A DNA stretch of 64,000 bases from Lysobacter sp. FW306-1B-D06B. GTDB lineage: Bacteria > Pseudomonadota > Gammaproteobacteria > Xanthomonadales > Xanthomonadaceae. Positions within the stretch are counted from its first letter, which is position 1. Each line of letters opens with the position of its first letter. Made by a program: the position numbers and the translations under genes. Below, one piece after another: positions 7,939 through 17,204 of the stretch. The notes below the pieces were generated by a model, which saw only the letters and a list, made by a program, of their open reading frames with translations, ran no database searches and was not told the origin of the DNA. The DNA lies in NCBI RefSeq assembly GCF_038446665.1, contig NZ_CP151802.1, forward strand, positions 1,550,001-1,614,000. Direction: 5' to 3'.

Positions 7939-8726
7939 GCGACATCCTCAACACCATCCTGGCCCGCAAGGCCGAGGAGATCCAGCAGCGCAGCCGCGTG
8001 CGGCCGCTGGACGACATGCGCGTGCGCGCGCTGCAGCAACCGCCCACGCGCGGCTTCGTCGAGGCGATCCGCCGCAAGCACGCCGCGAACGAAGCGGCGG
8101 TGATCGCCGAGGTGAAGAAGGCCAGCCCGTCGAAGGGCCTGATCCGCAAGGACTTCAACCCGGCGCAGATCGCGCGCAGCTACGAAGAAGGCGGCGCGGC
8201 GTGCCTGTCGGTGCTGACCGACGTGGACTTCTTCCAGGGCAGCAACCTCTACCTGGGCGAGGCGCGCGGTGCGTGCTCGCTGCCGGTGCTGCGCAAGGAC
8301 TTCACCATCGATCCGTACCAGGTGTACGAGGCGCGGGTGATCGGCGCCGACGCCATCCTGCTGATCGTCGCCGCGCTGGAAGACGGCCCGATGGTGGAGA
8401 TGGCGAATCTGGCGATGGAACTGGGCATGGACGTGCTGGTGGAAGTGCACGACATCGACGAACTCGAGCGCGCGCTGCAGACCGACTGCGAACTGATCGG
8501 CGTGAACAACCGCAACCTGCGCACGTTCGAGGTTTCGCTGGACACCACGCTCGCGCTGCGCGACGCCGTGCCGCGCGATCGCACGTTGGTGACGGAGAGC
8601 GGCATCGCCACGCAGGCGGACGTGGCGAAGATGCGTGAGGCCGGCGTGCAGACGTTCCTGGTCGGCGAATCCTTCATGCGCGAAGCCGAGCCCGGCGCCG
8701 CGCTGCAACGCCTGTTCGCCGCATGA
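7935..8726 (+). CDS. trpC: Indole-3-glycerol-phosphate synthase
   Basis: TrpC (263 aa) closes the indole ring from CdRP. The single-domain TIM barrel is complete: [12 protein letters not shown] near residues 58-68, [26 protein letters not shown], the phosphate-binding [12 protein letters not shown] and VTESGI. It is not fused to TrpF. The start ATG overlaps the stop of the ABM gene (ATGA), and its own stop overlaps the HAD gene start in the same way. Confidence 0.97.
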   Translation: MSDILNTILARKAEEIQQRSRVRPLDDMRVRALQQPPTRGFVEAIRRKHAANEAAVIAEVKKASPSKGLIRKDFNPAQIARSYEEGGAACLSVLTDVDFFQGSNLYLGEARGACSLPVLRKDFTIDPYQVYEARVIGADAILLIVAALEDGPMVEMANLAMELGMDVLVEVHDIDELERALQTDCELIGVNNRNLRTFEVSLDTTLALRDAVPRDRTLVTESGIATQADVAKMREAGVQTFLVGESFMREAEPGAALQRLFAA

Positions 8727-9523
8727 ACGCGCCGGCCGGAAACATGGGGGTCGAGGGCGCGCGGGTCGAGCACCTGCCGGGCGCGGCGGCCGTCGCGCCG
8801 GCGGGCGAGGGGAGGGGCGGCGAGCGGCCGTACGCGCCGCTGGTCGTGTTCGACTTCGATCACACGCTCTACGACGGCGATTCGGGCAGCCACCTGGTGC
8901 TGTGGCTGATCAAGCGCCACTGGGCGCGCGTGGCCGCGTCGATTGCGTTGTCGCCGCTGCTGCTGCCGATGATCGCCTGGCTCCCCACGCGCCGCAGCGC
9001 GATCTCCGTGTACCTGTGGATCGCGACCATCGGCACGCACCGCCGTCACGACATGGACCGGCTGATCGACCACTACGTGCGCACGCACGCGAAGGACATC
9101 CGCGCGCGCCTGCTGCCGATCGCGCTGAAGGTGCTGCAGAAGCACCGCGATGCCGGCGATCGCGTGATCATCGCCACCGGCGCGTCGCCGGAACTGGCGC
9201 GGGCGATCCTGGACTTCGTCGCGCACGAGGATCTGCCGGTGATCGGCAGCATCAGCGGGCCGTTCCTGGGCGGCATGGTCACCGTCGAGCACTGCCATCA
9301 CCAGAACAAGATGCGCATGATCTGGGATGCCGGCTACGACCAGATCGCGGCCGCCTACTCCGACAGCAGCGCCGACCTGCCGCTGCTCAAGGCCGCGCGC
9401 AAGCCCGTGGTGGTCAATCCCAAGCGTCGGCGCGTGGCGATGTTCCGGCGCGTGCTGCCGCCGGGCACGCCGATCCTCAACTGGGGTTGCAAGGATCGCG
9501 GCGGCGAGCCCGTGAAGGGCTGA
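8723..9523 (+). CDS. HAD-superfamily (IB) phosphatase
   Basis: A 266-aa HAD hydrolase of the SerB-like IB type. Motif I is [11 protein letters not shown] with nucleophile Asp44 and acid/base Asp46. Motif II Thr lies in [11 protein letters not shown], and motif III/IV in [11 protein letters not shown], after a helical cap that includes a hydrophobic stretch near residues 65-85. The first 38 residues are low-complexity Ala/Gly; a later start is possible, but the ATGA overlap with trpC supports this one. The substrate is unknown; family members act on small phosphoesters. Confidence 0.85.
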   Translation: MNAPAGNMGVEGARVEHLPGAAAVAPAGEGRGGERPYAPLVVFDFDHTLYDGDSGSHLVLWLIKRHWARVAASIALSPLLLPMIAWLPTRRSAISVYLWIATIGTHRRHDMDRLIDHYVRTHAKDIRARLLPIALKVLQKHRDAGDRVIIATGASPELARAILDFVAHEDLPVIGSISGPFLGGMVTVEHCHHQNKMRMIWDAGYDQIAAAYSDSSADLPLLKAARKPVVVNPKRRRVAMFRRVLPPGTPILNWGCKDRGGEPVKG

Positions 9524-9535
9524 CCGCCGCGCGAC

Positions 9536-9907
9536 TCAGACGCGCTCGGGCGCGTCGAGGTTGCGGATGAACTCCATCACAGTGTGCTCGGCGCTGTCGC
9601 GCAGTTCGCCGGCATCGTAGAAGCGGCCGAAGCAGACGCCGCAGCTCTCGAACCAGATGTGCGACTGCGCGGCGTCGACCATGCGGATGAGCTGGCAGTC
9701 CGGGCAGCTGGGGCAGGTGATGCGGTCGATCTGGTTGTAGCGCTGGCCGACGACGATGTCGCCGGTGTCCACGCCGTCGGCGTGCGCGTGCAGTTCGCGT
9801 TCCTCGCCCACCGACACCCACAGCCCCTGGCATTGCGTGCAGCGCAGCGAACGCGAGGACGGAATGTCGAGTGGCTGCATCGTCGAGTCGCACTTCGGGC
9901 ATTGCAT
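9536..9907 (-). CDS. Double zinc-ribbon (TFIIB-type zinc finger) protein
   Basis: A 123-aa protein with two zinc ribbons. The first is MQCPKC...LRCTQCQGLW and the second ITCPSCPDC...CGVCFGRFYDAGEL, both with the CxxC pairs and following W/F and D-A-EL pattern of zf-TFIIB proteins. The ATG at 9907 is preferred because GGGGGGA stands 7 bases upstream; another in-frame ATG at 9913 would leave no spacing. It lies 25 bases downstream of the GNAT gene. The function is unknown, possibly nucleic-acid or protein binding. Confidence 0.8.
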   Translation of the reverse strand: MQCPKCDSTMQPLDIPSSRSLRCTQCQGLWVSVGEERELHAHADGVDTGDIVVGQRYNQIDRITCPSCPDCQLIRMVDAAQSHIWFESCGVCFGRFYDAGELRDSAEHTVMEFIRNLDAPERV

Positions 9908-9932
9908 GGTCATTCCCCCCTGGAATGGTGAG

Positions 9933-10397
9933 TCAGTCGCCGAGCGCCTTGACGAAGCGCATCGAGCCGTCGAGATAGCCGCACTGGCGGTAGAACGCAT
10001 GCGCGTCGGTGCGGCTGGCGTTGCTGGTCACTTCGATGCGGCGCACGCCGCAGCGGCGCGAGATCGCCTCGACCTCCTTCAGCAGCCGGCGGCCCACGCC
10101 GGCGCCCTGGCGTTCGGGCAACACCACCAGGCCCGTGATGCGGGCCAGTTCGCAGCCGTGGACGACCGAGTAGAGCGTGTAGAGCGAGATCAGGCCGCAG
10201 GCGTCGCCGTCGATTTCGGCGATCAGCAGATGCTGGCGCGGGTCGTGGCGGACCACGGCGATGCGTTCGGCGGCCTCGTCGCGGGTGCAGGGGTAACCCA
10301 GCACCCCGAGCAGCCGGGCGACGTCACTGGCGTCGCCCAGTTCGGCCGACCGCACCCTTGGCGTCGCGGCCTCGTCGGGTGCGGTGGCACGGCCCAC
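9933..10397 (-). CDS. GNAT-family N-acetyltransferase
   Basis: A 154-aa single-domain acetyltransferase that would use acetyl-CoA. The core is ITGLVVLPERQGAGVGRRLLKEVE, containing the V-x-P-x-x-Q/R-x-x-G-x-G/A acetyl-CoA loop, followed by IEVTSNASRTDAHAFYRQCGY with the conserved N-x-x-A/x-x-F-Y helix. The acceptor is unknown. It is adjacent to clp and reads in the same direction with a 5-base gap, so it may be the second gene of a clp transcript. Confidence 0.88.
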   Translation of the reverse strand: MGRATAPDEAATPRVRSAELGDASDVARLLGVLGYPCTRDEAAERIAVVRHDPRQHLLIAEIDGDACGLISLYTLYSVVHGCELARITGLVVLPERQGAGVGRRLLKEVEAISRRCGVRRIEVTSNASRTDAHAFYRQCGYLDGSMRFVKALGD

Positions 10398-10402
10398 GCG
10401 CG

Positions 10403-11092
10403 TCAGCGGGTGCCGTAGAGGACGACCGTTTTGCCGCGCGCGTGCAGCTTGCCGTCGGCCTGCAGCTTCTTGAGGACGCGGCCGGCCATTTCGCGCGAGC
10501 AGCCCACCAGGCGCGAGAGCTCCTGGCGCGAGACGCGGATCTGGGTGCCCTGCGGATGGCTCATGGCCTCGGGCTCTTTGGCCAGGTCGTGCAGGGCGCG
10601 GACGATGCGGTCGGTGACGTCGAGGAATGCTAGGCGGCCGGCTTTCCTACTGGTATCGAGCAAACGCCGGGAAATCTGCGCGCCGATGGCGTACAGCAGC
10701 TTGGGCGCGTCCAGCGACAGGCGGGTCAGCAGCAGGTCGTAGAGGCGCTCGTGGCCGATCTCGGCCAGCTCGCAGGTGCTGCGGGTGCGCAGGATGACTT
10801 CGCGCTGGTCGCTGGCGATGAACAGGCCCAGCTCGCCGACGAACTCGCCCGGGCCGAAGTAGCCCAGCACCAGCTCACGGCCGTCTTCCTCCTCGGTGAT
10901 TATCGAAACCGAGCCGGACACGATGTAGTACAGCGTGCTCGCCGGGTCGCCCGGGCGGAACACGTCGGTCCGCGAGGGGTAGCGGCGGCGGTGGCAGTGG
11001 GCCAGGAAGCGTTCAATGGTTGCACCGTCCGGCAGCAGCGGGCTGTTGGTGCGACGCATGACAGATGAGGTTGCAGCCGGGTTTGCGGACAT
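10403..11092 (-). CDS. clp: CRP-family global regulator Clp
   Basis: A 229-aa CRP/FNR-family regulator of the xanthomonad Clp type. The N-terminal cyclic-nucleotide-binding barrel includes DVFRPGDPASTLYYIVSGSVSI and the GYFGPGEFVGELGLF phosphate-binding cassette. A dimer helix follows, then a winged helix with recognition helix RQELSRLVGCSREMAGRVLKKL near residues 185-210. In Xanthomonas and Lysobacter, Clp controls virulence, extracellular enzymes and antibiotic synthesis, and its DNA binding is inhibited by cyclic di-GMP rather than activated by cAMP; that is family knowledge. Confidence 0.93.
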   Translation of the reverse strand: MSANPAATSSVMRRTNSPLLPDGATIERFLAHCHRRRYPSRTDVFRPGDPASTLYYIVSGSVSIITEEEDGRELVLGYFGPGEFVGELGLFIASDQREVILRTRSTCELAEIGHERLYDLLLTRLSLDAPKLLYAIGAQISRRLLDTSRKAGRLAFLDVTDRIVRALHDLAKEPEAMSHPQGTQIRVSRQELSRLVGCSREMAGRVLKKLQADGKLHARGKTVVLYGTR

Positions 11093-11274
11093 GGGCGTGA
11101 AGGTTATGTGATCGGTCGAGCTTAGGCTGAAGTAACGCGTTGGGCAAATATCCGCCCTACCGCGTCACCCTCCCTGAACTCTAACCTGTGACGGCAATCC
11201 GATTCAGCCCCTTTCTCCGGGAGCCGTCGTGCATGGCCTCGCGGGTCGGGCGCGTTCCCCCGGGGGGCTTTGTG

Positions 11275-11281
11275 CCTCATA
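11275..11281 (+). promoter_or_regulatory. Putative speD -10 region (TCATAATCGCG)
   Basis: CATAAT stands about 40 bases before the GTG start of speD and shares ATAATCGCG with the sequence before trpG. A start of transcription near 11288 would leave a 5' leader of about 30 bases. No convincing -35 box is visible. Confidence 0.4.
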
Positions 11282-11319
11282 ATCGCGGCCCTCCGCCGCC
11301 CTACCGGGATCTCACTGCC

Positions 11320-12114
11320 GTGGTCAAGCCGTTGCCTCGCCTGAGGTTGCAAGGTTTCAACAACCTCACCAAGGCCCTCTCGTTCAATATTTACGACGTC
11401 TGCTTCGCGGCGTCGGAGGACGAGCGTCGTCGCTACATCGAATACATCGACGAGGCGTACAACGCCGACCGCCTGACCCAGATCCTGACGGATGTCGCCG
11501 AGATCATCGGCGCGAACATCCTCAATATCGCCCGCCAGGACTACGACCCGCAGGGCGCGTCGGTGACGATCCTCATTTCCGAGGAGCCGGTGATCGACAA
11601 GAAGGACGCCGGCAAGGAGATCATCTCCGACGCGGTCGTCGCACACATGGACAAGTCGCACATCACGGTGCACACGTATCCGGAGACGCATCCGGACAAC
11701 GGCATCGCGACCTTCCGCGCCGACATCGACGTGGCGACCTGCGGCGTGATTTCGCCGCTGAAGGCCCTGAATTACCTGATCGAAAGCCTGGAATCCGACA
11801 TCGTCATCATGGATTACCGGGTGCGCGGCTTCACCCGCGACATCAAGGGCAAGAAGCACTACATCGACCACAAGATCAACTCGATCCAGGACTACCTGGC
11901 CAAGAACATCAAGTCGCGCTACGAGATGCTCGACGTGAACGTCTACCAGGAAAACATCTTCCACACGAAGATGCACCTGAAGGAGTTCGACCTCGACACG
12001 TACCTGTTCGAGGAGAAGGCCAAGAACCTGTCGTTCAAGGAGCGCATGAAGATCGAAGCGCGCCTGCGGCGGGAGATCGAGGAGCTCTATCACGGGCGCA
12101 ATCTGGCTGACTGA
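11320..12114 (+). CDS. speD: S-adenosylmethionine decarboxylase proenzyme
   Basis: SpeD (264 aa from the GTG at 11320) decarboxylates AdoMet to provide the aminopropyl group for spermidine. The chain is expected to cleave itself before Ser113 in [16 protein letters not shown], creating the pyruvoyl cofactor. [31 protein letters not shown] and the C-terminal [14 protein letters not shown] region match the long bacterial class. The GTG start gives [16 protein letters not shown], the usual xanthomonad N-terminus; in-frame ATGs upstream would add up to 44 residues of no resemblance. Confidence 0.95.
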   Translation: MVKPLPRLRLQGFNNLTKALSFNIYDVCFAASEDERRRYIEYIDEAYNADRLTQILTDVAEIIGANILNIARQDYDPQGASVTILISEEPVIDKKDAGKEIISDAVVAHMDKSHITVHTYPETHPDNGIATFRADIDVATCGVISPLKALNYLIESLESDIVIMDYRVRGFTRDIKGKKHYIDHKINSIQDYLAKNIKSRYEMLDVNVYQENIFHTKMHLKEFDLDTYLFEEKAKNLSFKERMKIEARLRREIEELYHGRNLAD

Positions 12115-12174
12115 AGCCGGGATTCGTGATTTGGGATTGGGGATTCGCACGAGCGAAGAGCCAGGAACGAAAGC

Positions 12175-12201
12175 AAAAAGGCCCGCACTGCGGGCCTTTT
12201 T
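12175..12201. terminator. Bidirectional terminator between speD and coq7
   Basis: AAAAAGGCCCGC-ACT-GCGGGCCTTTTT is a perfect hairpin with A and T tracts on both sides and serves the convergent speD and coq7 genes. Confidence 0.92.
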
Positions 12202-12231
12202 GTTGCTCCATTCCCGGACCCGAACCCCGAA

Positions 12232-12876
12232 CTACAACCTGTACGCCACCGCCTTCATCACCTTCGACGCCGCCGCCATCAGCGACGGCACCGGCGGCGG
12301 CAGGATGCGCGCGCCGGCGGCTTCGGCGTGATCGGCGTGGCGGGCCTCGTCGGCCTTCATCACTTCCAGGATCGCGCGGCTGCGTGCGTCGGCGGCGGGC
12401 AGCGAATCCAGGTGCTCGTCGATGTGCGCCTCGACCTGGCGCTCTGTTTCCACCACGAAGCCCAGGTTCCAGCCGTCGCCGCGCAGGCCGGCGAGCGCGC
12501 CGATGGCGAAGCTGCCGGTGTACCAGAGCGGATTGAGGAGGCTGGGGCGGCTGTCGAGTTCGCGCAGGCGGTCGGCGCACCAGGCCAGGTGGTCGGTTTC
12601 CTCCTGCGCCGCGGCGAGCAGGTGCGCGCGCGTCGTCTCGTCTCGCGCCACTGCGGCCTGGCCGCAATACAGCGCCTGCGCGCAGACCTCGCCGACGTGG
12701 TTGATGCGCATCAGGCCGCTGGCGTGGCGGCGCTCGTGCTCGTCGAGTTCGATCTGGGCGACGTCGCGGGCGGGGTTCGGGCGCTCCGCGCCGGGCGCGC
12801 CGAACACGGTGTCCAGCGCGCGCTGGGTGTCGGAAAGGAATCGGTCGAGCGGGGTGAGCTGGCGAGACGTGTCCAT
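12232..12876 (-). CDS. coq7: 3-demethoxyubiquinol 3-hydroxylase (COQ7)
   Basis: A 214-aa di-iron hydroxylase of ubiquinone synthesis. Metal ligands are visible in [17 protein letters not shown] (Glu63, with a preceding acidic residue in the first helix), [10 protein letters not shown] (Glu92/93, His96 region), and in the C-terminal half in [17 protein letters not shown] and [14 protein letters not shown]. The four-helix ferritin-like fold is complete. The stop lies close to a terminator shared with speD. The adjacent upstream gene on the same strand encodes an Fe-S protein. Confidence 0.95.
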   Translation of the reverse strand: MDTSRQLTPLDRFLSDTQRALDTVFGAPGAERPNPARDVAQIELDEHERRHASGLMRINHVGEVCAQALYCGQAAVARDETTRAHLLAAAQEETDHLAWCADRLRELDSRPSLLNPLWYTGSFAIGALAGLRGDGWNLGFVVETERQVEAHIDEHLDSLPAADARSRAILEVMKADEARHADHAEAAGARILPPPVPSLMAAASKVMKAVAYRL

Positions 12877-12885
12877 GGCGGAAGT

Positions 12886-14082
12886 TTACGCGTCGCCGGA
12901 AGGCGGACGCGGTGAAGGGACGGTCTCCAGTCGTTCGGCCAGGAACACCAGCGGATGCTGCACCGGGATCCGCGTGCCGTTGGCGAGATGGAGCCGGCAG
13001 CCCAGGTTCGCGCTGAGCAGCCGCGTCGCGCCGCTCTCGGCGAGTTGACGCAGCAGGGGTGCGCGGAAGGACGCGGCACGCTCGGGGTCTTCGAGCATCT
13101 GCGTGCCCGATGCGCCGCAGCAGCCGAGGTTGGCGTCGAGTTCGACCACCTCCAGCTCCGGCACCGCGGACAGCAGCGCGCGCAACGAAGGCGCCGAACG
13201 CACGACGTTGCGCTGGGTGCACGGCAGGTGCAGGGCGATGCGCTCCCGGCCGGTGCGCCATTGCCAGGTGCCGGCGCGTGCGGCGAGCTGCTCGGCGAGG
13301 AACGCCACCGCATCGACGGTGCGCGTCGAAGCGGGCATCGCTTCGGCCACGGCTTCATGGCAGCCGCTGGCGAAAGTGAGGACGGTCCGGGCGGATGCGA
13401 AGGCGCGCAGGTTCTGCTGGCGGAGCGCCGCGGCCCCGGTCGCGTTGCCGGCATGCGCGTGCAGGCTGCCGCAGCAACCCTGGCCGGGCGGCGTGCTCAC
13501 CTGTATCCCCAGCTGGGCAAGGCAGCGGGACACCGCCGCGCGCACCTCGGATTCATAGGCGTCGGCGGCGCAACCGACAAAGAGAGCGGTGTCGCCGGGG
13601 AACGGGGCAGGTGCGGCTTGTCGGGACGGGCGAGGTGGCGGCGCCGGAAGCGGGCGCCAGGCCGCGGGCAGGAGCGGGTGCAGCAGGCCGTAAACGCGCA
13701 ATATCAAGGTCAGCAGGGTCGGGCGGGCCGCCAGGGCCTCGATCGCGTGCTGGCGCAGGCCCGCGGGGCGGCGCTTGCGCTGGCGGGTACGGGCTTCGAC
13801 GAGCAGGGCACCGTAGCGGACGCCGGCCGGGCAAACCGCCTCGCAGCTGCGGCAGCCCAGGCAGTGGTCCAGGTGCGCCTCGCCGGCCGGGGTCTCTTCC
13901 ACCGCCTCCAACGCCCACGCACGCGCCAGGGCGATGCGGCCGCGCGGTGATTCGGCTTCGATCCGGGCCTCGCCATACGTGGGGCAGGCCGGCAGGCACA
14001 GGCCGCACTGCACGCAACGGTCGGCCAGGGCCACCAGCGGATCAGGCACGGCGGGACGGGGCGACGGGGTGGCGGGCGGCAT
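12886..14082 (-). CDS. GlcF-like (Fe-S) heterodisulfide-reductase-type protein
   Basis: A 398-aa cytoplasmic Fe-S protein. Two 4Fe-4S clusters are predicted from C23-C26-C29-C33 ([12 protein letters not shown]) and C74-C77-C80-C84 ([12 protein letters not shown]). The C-terminal half carries two CCG domains, [12 protein letters not shown] and [12 protein letters not shown]. This is the architecture of glycolate oxidase subunit GlcF and related electron-transfer subunits. No glcD or glcE flavoprotein gene is in the window, so the electron-donating partner is unknown. The gene ends 9 bases before coq7 begins, so the two are likely cotranscribed. Confidence 0.85.
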   Translation of the reverse strand: MPPATPSPRPAVPDPLVALADRCVQCGLCLPACPTYGEARIEAESPRGRIALARAWALEAVEETPAGEAHLDHCLGCRSCEAVCPAGVRYGALLVEARTRQRKRRPAGLRQHAIEALAARPTLLTLILRVYGLLHPLLPAAWRPLPAPPPRPSRQAAPAPFPGDTALFVGCAADAYESEVRAAVSRCLAQLGIQVSTPPGQGCCGSLHAHAGNATGAAALRQQNLRAFASARTVLTFASGCHEAVAEAMPASTRTVDAVAFLAEQLAARAGTWQWRTGRERIALHLPCTQRNVVRSAPSLRALLSAVPELEVVELDANLGCCGASGTQMLEDPERAASFRAPLLRQLAESGATRLLSANLGCRLHLANGTRIPVQHPLVFLAERLETVPSPRPPSGDA

Positions 14083-14113
14083 CCGGCGATTCTAGCGGCC
14101 CGGGGCGGTCGAC

Positions 14114-14142
14114 TTGCGGCGGCCGGCCCGGCCGGCTATCAT
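14114..14142 (+). promoter_or_regulatory. rplM-rpsI promoter (-35 TTGCGG, -10 TATCAT)
   Basis: TTGCGG (14114-14119) and TATCAT (14137-14142) are separated by exactly 17 bases and lie about 110 bases before rplM. The spacer is the GC palindrome GGCCGGCCCGGCCGGC. Confidence 0.6.
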
Positions 14143-14253
14143 TCCGCCTCTTCGTTTTACCCCCTCGACAACGCGTGGCGAAATTCCGCCGGTCCGGCCT
14201 TGCCGGAAACCCTCACGGAATCAGCCCGACCGGAACACCATAAAAGACCAGTC

Positions 14254-14682
14254 ATGAAGACTTTTACCGCCAAGAACGAGACCGTCCAGCGTGACTGGTA
14301 CGTCGTAGACGCCGAAGGCAAGACCCTCGGCCGCCTCGCTTCCGAGCTCGCCCGCCGTCTGCGCGGCAAGCACAAGCCGGTGTTCACCCCGCACGTCGAC
14401 ACGGGCGACTACCTGGTCGTCATCAACGCCGAGAAGATCGTCGTTACCGGCAAGAAGCTGCAGGACAAGGAATACCACCGCTTCACCGGCTATATCGGCA
14501 ACCTCAAGACCGAGACCCTCGCCCAGGCGCTTGAGCGCCATCCCGAGCGCGTCATCGAGATCGCCGTGAAGGGCATGCTGCCGAAGAATCCGCTCGGCCG
14601 CGCCATGTACCGCAAGCTCAAGGTCTACAAGGGCTCCGAGCACCCGCACGCCGCCCAGCAGCCGCAGCCGCTGGACTTCTGA
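14254..14682 (+). CDS. rplM: 50S ribosomal protein L13
   Basis: A 142-aa protein identical in length to the bacterial family. Typical segments are [56 protein letters not shown] and [22 protein letters not shown]13 binds 23S rRNA early in 50S assembly. It is followed after 26 bases by rpsI, the usual pairing. The ATG at 14254 is chosen over an in-frame ATG at 14200 because it gives the family length. Confidence 0.99.
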   Translation: MKTFTAKNETVQRDWYVVDAEGKTLGRLASELARRLRGKHKPVFTPHVDTGDYLVVINAEKIVVTGKKLQDKEYHRFTGYIGNLKTETLAQALERHPERVIEIAVKGMLPKNPLGRAMYRKLKVYKGSEHPHAAQQPQPLDF

Positions 14683-14708
14683 TTCGGACCCCTTCTTAGA
14701 GACATCCC

Positions 14709-15101
14709 ATGGCACTCCAGCAGAACTACGGCACCGGCCGCCGCAAGTCCTCCACCGCCCGCGTTTTCCTGCGCAAGGGCGCTGGCAACATCACCGTCAA
14801 CCAGCGTCCGCTGGATGAGTTCTTCGGTCGCGAAACCGCGCGCATGATCGTGCGCCAGCCGCTCGAACTCACCCAGTCGACCGACAAGTTCGACGTCGTC
14901 GTCACCGTCGCCGGCGGCGGCATCACCGGCCAGGCCGGTGCGATCCGCCTGGGCATCGCCCGCGCGCTGGTCGAGTACGACGAAACCCTGAAGTCCGAGC
15001 TGCGCAAGGCCGGCTTCATGACCCGCGACGCGCGTGAAGTCGAGCGTAAGAAGGTCGGTCTGCACAAGGCCCGCCGCGCTACGCAGTTCTCCAAGCGCTA
15101 A
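14709..15101 (+). CDS. rpsI: 30S ribosomal protein S9
   Basis: A 130-aa protein with the S9 signature: [17 protein letters not shown] near the start, [22 protein letters not shown] in the middle, and the basic tail [18 protein letters not shown] that reaches the P-site tRNA. Full length, second gene of the rplM-rpsI operon. Confidence 0.99.
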   Translation: MALQQNYGTGRRKSSTARVFLRKGAGNITVNQRPLDEFFGRETARMIVRQPLELTQSTDKFDVVVTVAGGGITGQAGAIRLGIARALVEYDETLKSELRKAGFMTRDAREVERKKVGLHKARRATQFSKR

Positions 15102-15113
15102 TCGTTTTTGGGT

Positions 15114-15119
15114 TACAAT
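15114..15119 (+). promoter_or_regulatory. tRNA-Gln -10 box (TACAAT)
   Basis: GGTTACAATC ends 9 bases before the first base of the mature tRNA, so transcription would start a few bases upstream of it. The same TTACAAT appears before the downstream FAH gene (15380-15385). Confidence 0.55.
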
Positions 15120-15128
15120 CTGTCCCAT

Positions 15129-15203
15129 AGCCCCGTCGCCAAGCGGTAAGGCATCTGACTCTGACTCAGACATTCGGAGGTTCGAATCCTTCCGGGGCTG
15201 CCA
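15129..15203 (+). tRNA. tRNA-Gln (anticodon CTG)
   Basis: A full cloverleaf. The acceptor stem AGCCCCG pairs with CGGGGCT, with discriminator G and an encoded CCA. The D-arm is GCC-AAGCGGTAA-GGC, the anticodon stem TCTGA/TCAGA with loop CTCTGAC (anticodon CTG, reading CAG), and the T-arm GGAGG-TTCGAAT-CCTTC. The body closely resembles enterobacterial tRNA-Gln. It is a single tRNA, not in a cluster. Confidence 0.96.
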
Positions 15204-15214
15204 GACAAAACAAG

Positions 15215-15239
15215 AAACCCGCCGCAAGGCGGGTTTTTT
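15215..15239 (+). terminator. Rho-independent terminator after tRNA-Gln
   Basis: AAACCCGCC-GCAA-GGCGGGTTT followed by a run of T, starting 12 bases after the tRNA CCA. Confidence 0.93.
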
Positions 15240-15379
15240 GTTGCCTGTGAGTTCGTGTGCGATCCTGCGCGCACCGGAATCGGCCGCGCGCCGTGGGGCT
15301 GCGGCGTTCCAGAGGCGCTGTCAGAATGCGCCCTCGCTTTGCGTTCTGGTTGATGTCTCGCCACGTCGCGCGCAGTCGT

Positions 15380-15385
15380 TACAAT
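15380..15385 (+). promoter_or_regulatory. Putative -10 box (TACAAT) for the FAH-maiA unit
   Basis: GTTACAATTG lies 41 bases before the ATG of the fumarylacetoacetate hydrolase gene, in an otherwise GC-rich gap. The rest of the 222-base gap after the tRNA shows no gene. Confidence 0.5.
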
Positions 15386-15425
15386 TGAAACCATTGCGCG
15401 GCAGCGCTGGAATCCGGGAGTTTCG

Positions 15426-16415
15426 ATGAAGCTTGGTTCACTGAAGGAAGGCGGCCGCGACGGCACGCTGATCGTGGTCTCGCGCGATCTCGCGCGCGGC
15501 GTGCGCGCCGCCGGCATTGCCGACACGCTGCAGCGCGCGCTGGAAGACTGGTCGAACACCGCGCCGCGCCTCAACGCGCTGTACGAGGCGCTCAACGACG
15601 GCAACGTCGAGGGTGCGTTCGATCTCGACATGAGCGCATTGGCTGCACCGCTTCCGCGCGCCTACGAGTTCGTCGACGGCTCGGCTTACCTTCCGCATGT
15701 GGAGCGCGTGCGCCGCGCACGCGGTGCCGAAGTGCCGGAGAGCTTCTACACCGACCCGCTCATGTACCAGGCCGTGAGCGCCGGCTTCTACGGTCCGCGC
15801 GACCCGGTGCGCGTGCCGAGCGAGGAGTACGGCATCGACCTGGAGGCCGAAGTCGTCATCGTCACCGACGACGTGCCGATGGCCGCGACGCCCGAGCAGG
15901 CCGCCTCGCACATCCAACTGGTCGGGCTGGTCAACGACGTCTCGCTGCGCAATCTGATTCCGAACGAACTGGCGAAGGGGTTCGGCTTCCTGCAGTCCAA
16001 GCCGCGTTCGGCGCTGAGCCCGGTGTTCGTCACGCCGGATGAGCTCGGTGACGCGTGGAAGGGCAGCAAGGTGCACCTGGCGCTGACCACGCACATCAAC
16101 GGTGAATGGTTCGGCGCGCCGGAAGCGGGCGTGGACATGCAGTTCGACTTCGCCCAGCTCGTCGCGCACGCGGCGAAGACGCGCCCGCTGTCGGCCGGCA
16201 CCATCGTCGGCTCCGGCACCGTCGCCAACGAAGACACCTCGCTGGGCGCGTCGTGCTTCGCCGAGAAGCGCACGGTGGAGACGCTGGAGACCGGCAAGCC
16301 GATCACGCCGTTCATGAGCTTCGGCGACACGGTGCGCATCGAGATGCTGTCTCGCGATGGCCAGAGCGTGTTCGGGGCGATCGAGCAGCGAATCGAGAAG
16401 GGCGGCAACGCCTGA
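15426..16415 (+). CDS. Fumarylacetoacetate hydrolase family protein
   Basis: A 329-aa FAH-family enzyme. Metal-binding and catalytic segments appear in order: ESFYTDPLMYQAVSAGFYGP, the acidic DLEAEVVIVTDDVP (E-x-E metal ligands), LVGLVNDVSLRNLIPNELAKGFGFLQSKP, and GTIVGSGTVANEDTSLGASCF. Placed before maleylacetoacetate isomerase, it most likely splits fumarylacetoacetate to fumarate and acetoacetate, the last step of homogentisate/tyrosine degradation. It is shorter than classical mammalian FAH and lacks its separate N-terminal domain in full. Homogentisate dioxygenase is not in the window. Confidence 0.9.
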   Translation: MKLGSLKEGGRDGTLIVVSRDLARGVRAAGIADTLQRALEDWSNTAPRLNALYEALNDGNVEGAFDLDMSALAAPLPRAYEFVDGSAYLPHVERVRRARGAEVPESFYTDPLMYQAVSAGFYGPRDPVRVPSEEYGIDLEAEVVIVTDDVPMAATPEQAASHIQLVGLVNDVSLRNLIPNELAKGFGFLQSKPRSALSPVFVTPDELGDAWKGSKVHLALTTHINGEWFGAPEAGVDMQFDFAQLVAHAAKTRPLSAGTIVGSGTVANEDTSLGASCFAEKRTVETLETGKPITPFMSFGDTVRIEMLSRDGQSVFGAIEQRIEKGGNA

Positions 16416-16475
16416 ATCAGGCAACGTGCGCGGCGATCCCGCCGCGCACAGACGGACGCGCGGCGTCTGTGGGGG

Positions 16476-17150
16476 ATGGGCATGGCGGCTGAGCATCTGC
16501 GGCTGTATTCGTACTGGCGCTCCAGCGCGGCGTACCGCGTGCGCATCGGGTTGAACCTGAAATCGCTGCCGTACGAGACCGTGCCCGTGCATCTGGTCCG
16601 CGACGGCGGCGAGCAGCATTCGCCCGCGTTCCACCAGGTGAATCCGCAGGAGCTGGTGCCGGTGCTGCAACATGGCGATCGGATCATGCGGCAGTCGGTC
16701 GCGATCCTGGAATACCTGGACGAGACCTGGCCGGAACCGCCGTTGTTGCCGGCCGCGGCGCGCGATCGCCAGCGCGTGCGTGCGCTCGCACAGGTGGTGG
16801 CCTGCGACATTCATCCGCTCAACAACCTGCGCGTCCTGCAGCACTTCGATCGCGGCTGGCACGTGCCGCAGCCCGAACGCGACGCCTGGGTGCAGCATTG
16901 GATCAAGGAGGGGTTCGCCGCACTGGAGGCGATGCTGGCGGATCACCCTTCGACCGGGGCGTTCTGCGAGGGCAATTCGCCCACGCTGGCCGATTGCTGT
17001 CTGGTGCCGCAGGTGTACAACGCGCGCCGTTTCGCAGTCGATCTGTCGCTGTATCCAACGATCATGCGCATCGAGAAGGCCTGCCTCGCATTGCCGGCGT
17101 TCGACGCGGCACGGCCGGAGAAGCAGCCCGACGCGCCCGCGGTGGGTTGA
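16476..17150 (+). CDS. maiA: Maleylacetoacetate isomerase (zeta-class GST)
   Basis: A 224-aa glutathione-dependent isomerase converting maleylacetoacetate to fumarylacetoacetate. The zeta-class motif SSAAYRVRIGL holds the active Ser-Ser/Tyr region, followed by NPQELVPVLQHGDRIMRQSVAILEYLDETWP of the thioredoxin fold and the C-terminal helical domain with CDIHPLNNLRVL and SPTLADCCLVPQVYNARRF. It follows the FAH gene by 60 bases on the same strand, so the two form the lower tyrosine-degradation pathway. Confidence 0.95.
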   Translation: MGMAAEHLRLYSYWRSSAAYRVRIGLNLKSLPYETVPVHLVRDGGEQHSPAFHQVNPQELVPVLQHGDRIMRQSVAILEYLDETWPEPPLLPAAARDRQRVRALAQVVACDIHPLNNLRVLQHFDRGWHVPQPERDAWVQHWIKEGFAALEAMLADHPSTGAFCEGNSPTLADCCLVPQVYNARRFAVDLSLYPTIMRIEKACLALPAFDAARPEKQPDAPAVG

Positions 17151-17173
17151 GGGCGCGTCTTCGTTTGCCGGCC

Positions 17174-17192
17174 CCTCTCCCGCAGGGAGAGG
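17174..17192. repeat. Small GC-rich palindrome between maiA and pilU
   Basis: CCTCTCCC-GCA-GGGAGAGG lies in the short gap between the convergent genes. A very similar palindrome occurs at 60507-60529. It may serve as a transcription stop, although no T tract follows. Confidence 0.5.
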
Positions 17193-17204
17193 AGCCCAGA
17201 GCCA

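Noticed and set aside
12115..12174. GATTCGTGATTTGGGATTGGGGATTCG repetitive tract after speD
   Set aside because: Looks like common low-complexity intergenic sequence of xanthomonads; no structure beyond the shared terminator that follows.
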